DNA from: Pseudoneobacillus sp052180215
GTDB taxonomy: Bacteria; Bacillota; Bacilli; Bacillales; Cytobacillaceae
Length of the DNA: 64,000 bases
NCBI RefSeq assembly: GCF_052180215.1
Contig: NZ_CP197471.1
Span: 3,072,001 to 3,136,000 of the forward strand
Reading direction: 5' to 3'
Positions 16,041 to 23,444 of the stretch are shown here, piece after piece (positions within the stretch are counted from its first letter, which is position 1; every line of letters begins with the position of its first letter). The notes beneath the pieces are model-generated. The model did not search any database. It was not told the origin of the DNA and saw only the letters and a list, made by a program, of their open reading frames with translations. Made by a program: the position numbers and the translations under genes.

Positions 16041-16195
16041 CGTTCTGTTCCTCCTAATTTTTATTTCATTTTAGTCAATCCCAACCTGATATGTCTATTA
16101 TTGTAGTTAGTTAACTTATACAAAATATTTGAAGAAATTAAAAATACCGCTAAAATAAATATTGAATCTTACCAGAGGATGTGTAAAACAAAAAA

Positions 16196-16963
16196 ATGAA
16201 TGTTCTACAACAAATAATTAAAAGCTTATACTCACCAAAAGATATGGCAAAATATCGTTTTCAAGGGATAGGAAAAACCATTTTTTATGTGTTTTTACTT
16301 TCGTTTATTTCCATCATACCGACAACCTATTATTTTACAACTGCCATTACAAATGGATTAGAAGTAACAAAAAAAGCACTTCAACATGAAGTCCCTCCTT
16401 TTGTAATAGAAAATGGACAGTTGTCATTTGATCATGTAACCCCAGTCATTATTGAAAAAGATCATTTTAAGATTATCCTTGATGCATCTAACACCATTGA
16501 TAAAGAGGATTTAAACCAATCAGAAAATACGATCGCTCTTTTAAAAGAAGATTTTTTATTTATCGCTGGAGGAGAACAACAGACATACAGCTACAGCATG
16601 TTTTCGGATATGAAAATTACGAATCAAAAATTAGTCGAGTTCTTAAAAAATGCTGAGAGCCTAAAGTGGATTTTCCTGCCTATTCTAATTTTAATTATAT
16701 TTATCTTTACGAGTGGGATTAAATTTATAGAAGTTTCCATATTAGCTATGTTTGGCCTAGGATTAAAAAACTTAGTAAACAAATCAAATATTCAATACCG
16801 TCATTTGTGGAGGCTGGCAGCCTACTCTATTACCCTCCCTACTATCTTTTTTGCTATTATGTCTCTTTTAAAAACACAAGTACCTAGCGGTTTTCTGATC
16901 AATTGGTTTGTCTCTATTGTTGTACTAGCTCTAATCATAAAAGAAATTCCTGGTAAAAAGTAA
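16196..16963 (+). CDS. yqgB: DUF1189 family membrane protein
   Basis: 255-residue membrane protein. An N-terminal segment, SLYSPKDMAKYRFQGIGKTI, is characteristic of DUF1189 and leads into a membrane helix at about 28-50. An extracytoplasmic domain of about 110 residues follows, then three or more C-terminal helices from about residue 155. Function is unknown; the topology suggests a sensor or transport accessory. The only ribosome-binding-like sequence is AGAGGAT, 16 bases upstream of the ATG, so translation may be weak. Starts nearer to it run into stops. Synteny gives the symbol. Confidence 0.85.
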   Translation: MNVLQQIIKSLYSPKDMAKYRFQGIGKTIFYVFLLSFISIIPTTYYFTTAITNGLEVTKKALQHEVPPFVIENGQLSFDHVTPVIIEKDHFKIILDASNTIDKEDLNQSENTIALLKEDFLFIAGGEQQTYSYSMFSDMKITNQKLVEFLKNAESLKWIFLPILILIIFIFTSGIKFIEVSILAMFGLGLKNLVNKSNIQYRHLWRLAAYSITLPTIFFAIMSLLKTQVPSGFLINWFVSIVVLALIIKEIPGKK

Positions 16964-16969
16964 AAAGTA

Positions 16970-17000
16970 AACCAACATGTCCAATCATGTTGGTTTTTTT
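16970..17000 (+). terminator. Terminator of yqgB
   Basis: AACCAACATG pairs perfectly with CATGTTGGTT (6-base loop) followed by TTTTT. Confidence 0.9.
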
Positions 17001-17063
17001 GTTCTAAAAATCATTCTTTCAGCATACAAATGGGACAAACCTCTAAAAAGGAGATCTTGTCCA

Positions 17064-17387
17064 ATGAAGAAATTATTTACAGCACTCATCCTCCTACTTA
17101 TATGCTATATTATCTTTTTTGATTTAAAACATGGGACACTTCCTACTAGTAACGAAGAAGAAACAGAATCAATCGTTTCTTCTACTGAACCAACTATTTC
17201 TTATTTTGAAGAAAAGGTTCGTGCAGGGGATACGGTTTTAACGATTGTAGAAAATAAATTACAAACACAAATTCCTGTATCAATAAATGAAATTGTGAAT
17301 GATTTTATTTCATTAAATAACGGAATAACACCTGAAAAAATTCAAATTGGAAAAACGTATCGTTTTCCTAATTATCAAACAAATTAG
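17064..17387 (+). CDS. yqfZ: Membrane-anchored LysM-like protein
   Basis: 107-residue protein with a short basic start (MKKLF), a hydrophobic signal or anchor helix at 4-20 and an acidic low-complexity linker. A LysM-like module follows from about residue 51, with RAGDTVLTIVE, then DFISLNNGITPEKIQIGKTY and a terminal YRFP. LysM modules bind peptidoglycan, so it is probably exported or membrane-tethered at the wall. The ATG at 17064 has AAAAGGAG 11 bases upstream; a longer frame from 16977 covers the upstream terminator and is rejected. It precedes ispG, as yqfZ does in B. subtilis. Confidence 0.82.
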   Translation: MKKLFTALILLLICYIIFFDLKHGTLPTSNEEETESIVSSTEPTISYFEEKVRAGDTVLTIVENKLQTQIPVSINEIVNDFISLNNGITPEKIQIGKTYRFPNYQTN

Positions 17388-17509
17388 ATATTTTCGTTGA
17401 ATATTTAACCCAATAGATCTTCCTTGTCAATTTTAGTGGTTCACTGATAAAATAAGTATATTGCTTTATTAGATATTTTGAATTCGAGCTTTTAAAGGAG
17501 CGAACACTC

Positions 17510-18613
17510 TTGAACGAAATAGTCCATCGTACAAAAACACGACCTGTAAAGGTTGGGAATTTAACCATTGGTGGAAGTAATGAATTATTTATTCAAAGTA
17601 TGACCACAACGAAAACACACGATGTTGAAGCTACAGTCGCTGAAATTAAGCGTTTAGAAGAAGCTGGCTGTCAAATCGTCCGTGTTGCTTGTCCAGATGA
17701 AAGAGCTGCTAATGCTATTTCTGAGATAAAGAAAAGAATCAACATCCCACTTGTAGTCGATATCCATTTTGATTATAAATTAGCTTTAAAAGCTATTGAG
17801 GGCGGAGCCGATAAAATAAGGATTAATCCTGGAAACATAGGTAAAAGAGAGAAAGTGGAAGCGGTTGTAAAAGCTGCTAAAGAGCGAGGTATACCAATTC
17901 GAATTGGTGTAAATGCGGGTTCTCTCGAAAAAAAAATCCTTGAGAAATACGGTTATCCAACAGCAGATGGTATGGTTGAAAGCGCCTTACACCATATTAA
18001 AATTTTAGAAGAACTAGATTTTCATGATATTATCGTTTCAATGAAAGCATCTGATGTTAACTTAGCGATTGAAGCCTATGATAAAGCATCAAGAGCTTTT
18101 GATTATCCCTTACATTTAGGTATAACTGAATCTGGAACTCTTTTTTCCGGAACAGTTAAGAGTGCTGCAGGATTAGGCGCTATTTTAAATAAGGGAATTG
18201 GGAATACATTAAGAATTTCTTTAAGTGCCGATCCAGTTGAAGAAGTTAAAGTGGCAAGGGAATTATTAAAAGTATTTGGTTTATCTTCTAATGCTGCCAC
18301 TCTTATTTCGTGTCCAACATGTGGTCGTATTGAAATTGATTTAATTAGTATTGCAAATGAAGTGGAAGAATATATTCAAAAAATTAAAGCACCAATTAAA
18401 ATAGCTGTTCTTGGATGTGCGGTTAATGGTCCAGGAGAAGCAAGAGAAGCAGATATTGGTATAGCAGGAGCTAGAGGTGAAGGGTTACTTTTCCGTAAAG
18501 GAGAAATCGTTCGTAAAGTCCCTGAAGCCACAATGGTAGAAGAACTTAAGAAAGAAATTGATGCAATTGCTGAAGAGTATTTCCTAAAACAAAAAGAAGA
18601 ACAAAAAGCATAA
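17510..18613 (+). CDS. ispG: (E)-4-hydroxy-3-methylbut-2-enyl-diphosphate synthase
   Basis: Enzyme of the MEP isoprenoid pathway that reduces MEcPP to HMBPP using a 4Fe-4S cluster; 367 residues. An N-terminal TIM barrel carries substrate contacts (VVDIHFDYKLAL, KIRINPGNIG). The C-terminal cluster domain has C268 and C271 (SCPTCGR), C303 and the glutamate ligand E310 (GCAVNGPGE). The start is TTG at 17510 with AAAGGAG 9 bases upstream. IspH, which acts next, is encoded about 7 kb away on the same strand. The gene ends in its own terminator. Confidence 0.97.
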   Translation: MNEIVHRTKTRPVKVGNLTIGGSNELFIQSMTTTKTHDVEATVAEIKRLEEAGCQIVRVACPDERAANAISEIKKRINIPLVVDIHFDYKLALKAIEGGADKIRINPGNIGKREKVEAVVKAAKERGIPIRIGVNAGSLEKKILEKYGYPTADGMVESALHHIKILEELDFHDIIVSMKASDVNLAIEAYDKASRAFDYPLHLGITESGTLFSGTVKSAAGLGAILNKGIGNTLRISLSADPVEEVKVARELLKVFGLSSNAATLISCPTCGRIEIDLISIANEVEEYIQKIKAPIKIAVLGCAVNGPGEAREADIGIAGARGEGLLFRKGEIVRKVPEATMVEELKKEIDAIAEEYFLKQKEEQKA

Positions 18614-18617
18614 TAAC

Positions 18618-18651
18618 AAGGGCTGTTCCTCAGGGAACAGCCCTTATTCTT
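18618..18651. terminator. Terminator between ispG and yqfX
   Basis: AAGGGCTGTTCC pairs with GGAACAGCCCTT, forming a long stem between convergent genes. The plus-strand tail is ATTCTTT. Confidence 0.8.
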
Positions 18652-18665
18652 TCATTAACGAATAG

Positions 18666-19115
18666 TTAATCAAAAAATGGAACGATAAAGATACCAACAA
18701 TGATCGATATCGCACCAAGTCCTATCGCCCAATTTCCAAGACCTTCTGCCCCTCGACGTCGAGCGATAAACCCTAAAACGATTCCAGCTGCACCAAACAA
18801 TATTGGCGCTACAAATAAAGATAAGATGGAAAGGATTAAGGCAGCGAAGCCAATCCCTCTACCCCCTGTAGTTGTTTCCGCCATATCGTAGTTACGAACT
18901 CGACCACGATCGAGTCTGACAGGTGCTGCTATTTCAGCAGAGGTTTCTTCCATATGATCTGAAGCTCCGTCGCCAATTTGCCCACGGTAACGAAGAGGTT
19001 TGTCTTCGAATTTCTGCTCTTGATCTGCCAAGATGATCCCCTCGCTTTCAATTTTAGGAGCATTTATATTGTCTGCAGGACCAAAGGATTTCACTATGCT
19101 AATGTTTACCCCCAT
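18666..19115 (-). CDS. yqfX: Small membrane protein with DUF4190-like C-terminus
   Basis: 149 residues. The N-terminal 85 residues are polar and probably disordered. The C-terminus has two hydrophobic helices separated by a basic loop (FAALILSILSLFVAPILFG, then ARRRGAEGLGNWAIGLG, then a last helix), the layout of DUF4190 proteins. Function is unknown. The start is uncertain: AGGA lies 9 bases before the ATG at 19115, a weak site, and a shorter product is possible. It is alone on the minus strand, between ispG and yqfW as in B. subtilis. Confidence 0.75.
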   Translation of the reverse strand: MGVNISIVKSFGPADNINAPKIESEGIILADQEQKFEDKPLRYRGQIGDGASDHMEETSAEIAAPVRLDRGRVRNYDMAETTTGGRGIGFAALILSILSLFVAPILFGAAGIVLGFIARRRGAEGLGNWAIGLGAISIIVGIFIVPFFD

Positions 19116-19227
19116 TGATTAGTCCTGACTATTTTTCTTTTTTTTACCATTTTGAAAGAAGATGCTTTTTATTTAAAATTAGTTTTGTTACTATTAAGTC
19201 GATATGGAGAATAAGGAGAATAAACTT

Positions 19228-19794
19228 ATGAGAAAGCGTTTTGGTATCGATATTGATGGAACCGTCACTTGTCCCTCATCCCTGATTCCATTTTTAAATG
19301 AAGCATTTCAACTAAATATTACCTTAGAAGATATAAAAGAATATGATTTAAGTCCACTTGTCAATGTTACAAAGGAAGAATTAGCCCAGTGGTTCACTGA
19401 CAATGAACCTGTGATGTATGAGAAGTCTCCTATCGCTACCGGTGCAAAAAAGGTTTTAATCGATTGGGCAAAGGATTCTGAACTATATTTTATTAGTGCT
19501 CGGGGCAGTCATCTTTTAGAAGTAACCGAAAATTGGTTTAAACAGCATGAATTGCTATTTCATCATATTGAATTAATTGGATCACATGATAAAATTGCAA
19601 CAGCCCAGAAATATAATATAGATATTTTTCTCGAAGATAAACACGATAATGCTGTGGAAATAGCAAAACAATGCCATATTCCAGTGTTATTATTTGACAC
19701 ACCCTATAATCGGGATCCTATTCCATCGGGAGTAGTCCGGGTTAAAAATTGGAATGAAGCAGATGAATGGGTAAAAAATTGGTTGGAAAAATAA
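19228..19794 (+). CDS. yqfW: HAD-family 5'-nucleotidase-like protein
   Basis: 188-residue HAD-type phosphatase related to the cytosolic 5'(3')-deoxyribonucleotidase family. Motif I is GIDIDGTVT, with nucleophile D8 and D10. Motif II is the ISARGS stretch and the acidic motif IV is DIFLEDKHDN. A longer frame beginning 24 bases upstream is rejected because AAGGAG lies within it, 9 bases before the ATG at 19228. A nucleotide phosphatase role is inferred from family; the natural substrate is unknown. It ends in a terminator shared with convergent zur. Confidence 0.85.
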   Translation: MRKRFGIDIDGTVTCPSSLIPFLNEAFQLNITLEDIKEYDLSPLVNVTKEELAQWFTDNEPVMYEKSPIATGAKKVLIDWAKDSELYFISARGSHLLEVTENWFKQHELLFHHIELIGSHDKIATAQKYNIDIFLEDKHDNAVEIAKQCHIPVLLFDTPYNRDPIPSGVVRVKNWNEADEWVKNWLEK

Positions 19795-19795
19795 T

Positions 19796-19830
19796 AAAAA
19801 GGTTTCGTTTTTAAAACGAAACCTTTTTTA
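19796..19830. terminator. Bidirectional terminator between yqfW and zur
   Basis: AAAAAGGTTTCG and CGAAACCTTTTTT form a stem with A and T tracts on both sides, suitable for both converging genes. Confidence 0.92.
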
Positions 19831-20241
19831 TTATACACATTCTGGACAGCGTCCATAGATTTCAAATTTATGACCTGATACATCATATCCCTTTAAATCA
19901 TCCGATAATTCATCCATAGGACATATACCAATTTGCTTGGTTTTTCCACATTCCAGGCAAATAAAATGATGATGATGGTGGTTATGTGAACAAGTAAATC
20001 GAAAATGTTTTTCACCTGATAACTCGGTCGTTTCTATAATCCCCAAGTCAACAAATAAAGATAAATTCCGATAGATTGTATCAAAACTTAAACCAGGATA
20101 AGCATCTTTTAATTGTTCTAGCACATCCTTTGCTGTTAAATATTTATTTCTTTTAGCAAAGAGCTCTAACATATCTTCTCTTTTCCCTGTGTGTTTGTAC
20201 CCTTTATCTTTTAAGATATCTAAGGCAGTCTCAATATTCAT
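19831..20241 (-). CDS. zur: Fur-family zinc uptake regulator
   Basis: 136-residue Fur-family repressor. A winged helix occupies residues 1-80 (recognition region LSFDTIYRNLSLF) and a metal-binding dimer domain follows. Structural zinc cysteines are C95 and C98 (FICLECG) and C132 and C135 (RCPEC). A cluster of six histidines between residues 86 and 92 forms part of the sensory site. The assignment to zinc over iron rests on the adjacent znuCB genes and the fit to Zur. The GTG at 20250 lies inside the Shine-Dalgarno; the ATG at 20241 is chosen. It is co-transcribed with the transporter it probably represses, giving feedback on itself. Confidence 0.93.
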   Translation of the reverse strand: MNIETALDILKDKGYKHTGKREDMLELFAKRNKYLTAKDVLEQLKDAYPGLSFDTIYRNLSLFVDLGIIETTELSGEKHFRFTCSHNHHHHHFICLECGKTKQIGICPMDELSDDLKGYDVSGHKFEIYGRCPECV

Positions 20242-20252
20242 TTTCTTCACCT

Positions 20253-21101
20253 CTATTTAGCATCTGCCTTAACAATCGATATTTTTTTAAATAAAATAGC
20301 AATAATTAAGATCATTACAGCAATCATGACTATGGTTCCACCTGGAGCTAAATCCAGATAATAAGAAACCGTTAATCCGCCTAATACCGATAGCTCCCCA
20401 AAAATGACCGAGTAGAAGATTGTTTGTTTAAACCCTTTAGCCACTCGAATACTTGCTGCAACAGGTAACGTCATTAAAGATGAGACAAGTAATATTCCAA
20501 CAATCCGCATGGAGGCCGCAATGACTAAAGCAACTAAGATTATAAAAATGAAATGCACAGATTTTACAGCAATTCCTGAAGCTTTTGCGTGTTCTTCGTC
20601 AAAAGAAAGTAAGAATAGTTCTTTATACAGCAAAAAGATAAGGGCCAACACCAAAATACTGATAATGATAATGATGTATAAGTCCATCCTACTTACCGCA
20701 CTCACACTACCGAATAAATAACTAAATAAGTCCGTATTAAATCCATCAGCTAATGAGATAAAGATAACACCTAAACCTATACCACCAGAAAGAATAATGG
20801 GAATAGCTAATTCTTGGTAATGTTTATATACACTTCTTAATTTTTCTATAAATAATGAACCCAATACTGAAAATGACATTCCAAAATAAAGGGGATTTAC
20901 CCCTGAAAACAGTGCCCATTTTTTAGATAACAGTAGGCTTGCAGCAATACCAGCCAGTGTTACATGACTAAGAGCGTCTGCTATCAAAGAAAGCCGCCTA
21001 ACCACAATAAAAACACCTATTAACGGAGCAATAAGCCCGATTAATATCCCTGTTAGAAAAGCATTTTGTAAAAATTCATACTGAAATAAACTAGCAATCA
21101 T
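20253..21101 (-). CDS. znuB: Zinc ABC transporter permease
   Basis: Membrane subunit of an ABC-3 family metal importer, 282 residues with about eight helices. The first is at 16-36 (TGILIGLIAPLIGVFIVVRR). The cytoplasmic motif LSLIADALSHVTLAGIAASL at about 36-56 is typical of ZnuB/TroC-type permeases. It imports Zn2+ together with ZnuC and a ZnuA receptor, which is not encoded nearby. The start overlaps the end of znuC by four bases (ATGA), and zur follows 11 bases after its stop, so the three form one operon. Confidence 0.93.
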   Translation of the reverse strand: MIASLFQYEFLQNAFLTGILIGLIAPLIGVFIVVRRLSLIADALSHVTLAGIAASLLLSKKWALFSGVNPLYFGMSFSVLGSLFIEKLRSVYKHYQELAIPIILSGGIGLGVIFISLADGFNTDLFSYLFGSVSAVSRMDLYIIIIISILVLALIFLLYKELFLLSFDEEHAKASGIAVKSVHFIFIILVALVIAASMRIVGILLVSSLMTLPVAASIRVAKGFKQTIFYSVIFGELSVLGGLTVSYYLDLAPGGTIVMIAVMILIIAILFKKISIVKADAK

Positions 21102-21880
21102 GTAGTAGCTCCTCCATGATCATGGTCATGTGAAAGGATATGGATATCATGACCATAAAAAATAGACATTTCGTCGTTCTTTAAATTTTCGTATTCATTT
21201 GTATCTCCGTGAAAGTGTAGATGCTTATTCAAACAAGCAACATGGGAAACTTTATCGGATATAACACCTATATCATGAGTAACAAGCAATAAGGTTATAT
21301 TCCATTTCTTATTTAATTCCTCCAACATTTCATAAAAATGCTTCACATTTTTTGCATCTACCCCAACTGTTGGTTCATCCAAGATCAGTAATTCAGGATT
21401 ACTTACCAAAGCTCTGGCAATGAATACCCGTTGCTGCTGTCCTCCAGATAGTTCCCCTATATTTCGTTGAAGAAAAGGAAGCATATCAACAGACGAAATC
21501 GCATCTAATATTTTCTGTTTATCCTCTTTTTTTAAGAATCGAAAAAGTCCTAATTTCTTTGTTAGCCCGCTAGCCACAACTTCATATACTGTTGCTGGGA
21601 AACCAGAATTGAAGGAGTTGGCTTTTTGCGAGACATAACCAACCTTTTGCCAATCCTTAAACTTATCAATATCTTCACCAAAAAGTTTAATTTTCCCCTT
21701 CTGAAGTTTTAACAGGTTTAATAATAATTTGATAAGGGTTGATTTTCCAGAACCATTTGGTCCCACTATAGCAAGAAACGAACCTTTAGGAATTGATAAA
21801 TGAATTTCCTCTAACACTTGTTCTTTTTCATATTTATATGAAACATGGTCAATTTCCACAATGGCTTTATTATTTTTCAT
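21098..21880 (-). CDS. znuC: Zinc ABC transporter ATP-binding protein
   Basis: 260-residue ATPase of the zinc importer. Walker A GPNGSGKST is near residues 39-47, followed by the signature LSGGQQQR, Walker B LLILDEPTVGVD and the H-loop LVTHDIG. The C-terminal tail is rich in histidine (FYGHDIHILSHDHDHGG), a feature that could bind zinc and sense its level at the cytoplasmic face. It is first in znuC-znuB-zur, with AAGGTGA before the ATG and a promoter with a Zur-like operator upstream. Confidence 0.94.
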   Translation of the reverse strand: MKNNKAIVEIDHVSYKYEKEQVLEEIHLSIPKGSFLAIVGPNGSGKSTLIKLLLNLLKLQKGKIKLFGEDIDKFKDWQKVGYVSQKANSFNSGFPATVYEVVASGLTKKLGLFRFLKKEDKQKILDAISSVDMLPFLQRNIGELSGGQQQRVFIARALVSNPELLILDEPTVGVDAKNVKHFYEMLEELNKKWNITLLLVTHDIGVISDKVSHVACLNKHLHFHGDTNEYENLKNDEMSIFYGHDIHILSHDHDHGGATT

Positions 21881-21895
21881 CGAATCACCTTACTT

Positions 21896-21954
21896 AATTA
21901 AGAATCATTCCGATTTACATTGTGTAGTATACCCTAAATATTTTTTAAAGTAAA
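21896..21954 (-). promoter_or_regulatory. znuC promoter with overlapping Zur-type operator
   Basis: Minus strand: -35 TTTACT (21949-21954), 17-bp spacer, -10 TATACT (21926-21931). Downstream, at 21896-21916, lies AAATCGGAATGATTCTTAATT less its last base, close to the bacillar Zur box AAATCGTAATNATTACGATTT. The left half fits well and the right half is degenerate. Its place at the transcription start would allow simple repression. Confidence 0.7.
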
Positions 21955-22024
21955 CGCCAAAGTCATATCCTTTTTGTCACGAATTGTAAAATCGAACATA
22001 CCTTAATAAAAGAGGAGTGATGAC

Positions 22025-22282
22025 ATGAAGATTTTTGAAAACATCATTAATCATAAAATTAATAACATATCAACAGATGAGTTACTAAAATACGCTGATC
22101 AATTCCAAGTCAAGATTAGTCGTGATCATGCTAAAAAAATTGCAGAATACTTAAGAAAAGAAAAAGTAAATATATTTAATGATGCATCTAGAGCAAACAT
22201 TGTTAGAGAAATTGCCAAAATTGCAGGACCTGAAACCGCGAAAGAAGTAAATCGTCTTTTTGTGCAATTTACAAAATCTTAA
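22025..22282 (+). CDS. yqfT: DUF2624 family protein
   Basis: 85-residue cytoplasmic, all-helical, basic protein. It begins MKIFENIINHKINNIS and contains YAKQ-like and REIAKIAGPETAKEVNRLF stretches typical of DUF2624, found only in bacilli and of unknown function. GAGGAG lies 8 bases before the ATG. It sits alone on the plus strand between znuC and nfo. The 3' flank carries a palindromic repeat starting 9 bases after the stop, which may act as its transcript end. Confidence 0.85.
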   Translation: MKIFENIINHKINNISTDELLKYADQFQVKISRDHAKKIAEYLRKEKVNIFNDASRANIVREIAKIAGPETAKEVNRLFVQFTKS

Positions 22283-22290
22283 AAACAAAA

Positions 22291-22410
22291 AGCGAAAGCG
22301 CCTCGAACAGCCCCGACAAGCAAATGTTCTGTAGTGTAAGAAGTCTGCACTTTGACTTCTTACACTATAGGTTATTTGACCTCGAGGGGCTAGGCGCTGA
22401 AGCTGGATTA
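22291..22410. repeat. Palindromic structured repeat, copy 1
   Basis: This is the first of three related repeats in the window. Outer stem AGCGCCT (22297-22303) pairs with AGGCGCT (22392-22398). A second stem AGCCCC pairs with GGGGCT. CAAAT pairs with ATTTG. An inner 17-bp hairpin CTGTAGTGTAAGAAGTC pairs with GACTTCTTACACTATAG (one G-T). It ends in the shared box GAAGCTGGATTA. No coding potential. Confidence 0.88.
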
Positions 22411-22470
22411 CGAAAAAATTCGTCTAAATTTATCACAAGTTTAACTTTATAAATTCCTGGTTAATAATGA

Positions 22471-22505
22471 AAAAAGTAGGGAAGATTGTTCTTCCCTACT
22501 TTTTA
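22471..22505. terminator. Terminator at the end of nfo
   Basis: AAAAAGTAGGGAAGA pairs with TCTTCCCTACTTTTT (loop TTGT), with T-tracts in both directions. It ends the minus-strand cshB-nfo transcript. Confidence 0.92.
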
Positions 22506-23396
22506 TGATTGCATGATTAAATCTCTTAAGTTTTCTTCAAATTGTTGTTTTCGAAGCATTTCAATTTCATGCTTATATGGTGGTCTTTGATTATTTTTAT
22601 CCTCGCCTACATACGGTGTTTCTAAGATCATAGGGATTGAAATTAATTGCGGATGATGAACAATATAGTTTAAAGCCTTAAAACCGATATGACCAAAACC
22701 GATATTTTCATGACGGTCCTTTTTCATCCCACGTGCATTTTTACTATCATTGACATGCAGAACCTTTAGGCGTTCAATTCCAATGATTTTATCAAACTCA
22801 TTCAGTACACCATCAAAATCATCAACAATGTCATAACCAGCATCATGAGTATGACAGGTATCAAAACAAATGGATATTTTGTCATTATAGACAACACCAT
22901 CGATAATCATTGCTAGTTCTTCAAAGGTTTTTCCACATTCAGAACCTTTTCCAGCCATAGTCTCAAGGGCAATTTGTACTTTATCATCTTTCGTTAGCAC
23001 TTCATTAATCCCTTCGATAATCTTTTTAATTCCTTCCTCCGTACCGGCTCCCACATGGGCACCAGGATGAAGGACAATTTGTGTTGCCCCAATCGCTTCT
23101 GTTCGATCAATCTCAGTACGTAAAAAATTGACTCCAAGTTCAAAGGTTGCAGGATTACTTGTGTTTCCAATATTAATAATATATGGAGCATGGACAATAA
23201 TTTCATCAATTCCATTCATTTCCATATGTTTTCGGCCAGCTTCGATATTTAAATCCTCAATCTTTTTTCTGCGGGTATTTTGAGGTGCACCTGTATATAT
23301 CATAAAGGTATTCGCACCATACGAGACCGCTTCCTCACTTGCCGCGAGAAGCATTTTACTGCCACTCATTGAAACATGTGAACCTAATTTCAACAT
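22503..23396 (-). CDS. nfo: Endonuclease IV (AP endonuclease)
   Basis: 297-residue TIM-barrel enzyme with three zinc ions that cleaves DNA 5' to abasic sites in base excision repair. Typical elements are GSHVSMSG at residues 5-12, the zinc ligands in IVHAPYIINIGN, VLHPGAHVGAG, ALETMAGKG, CFDTCHTHDAGYD and HVNDSK, and the ending LETPYVG. B. subtilis makes Nfo under sigma-G for spore DNA repair; no such promoter was confirmed here. The 49-base gap after cshB suggests co-transcription. Confidence 0.96.
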   Translation of the reverse strand: MLKLGSHVSMSGSKMLLAASEEAVSYGANTFMIYTGAPQNTRRKKIEDLNIEAGRKHMEMNGIDEIIVHAPYIINIGNTSNPATFELGVNFLRTEIDRTEAIGATQIVLHPGAHVGAGTEEGIKKIIEGINEVLTKDDKVQIALETMAGKGSECGKTFEELAMIIDGVVYNDKISICFDTCHTHDAGYDIVDDFDGVLNEFDKIIGIERLKVLHVNDSKNARGMKKDRHENIGFGHIGFKALNYIVHHPQLISIPMILETPYVGEDKNNQRPPYKHEIEMLRKQQFEENLRDLIMQS

Positions 23397-23444
23397 TTTA
23401 CTCTCTCCCCTATCGCTGCACCAACTTTTTTAGGAACAATTGTA

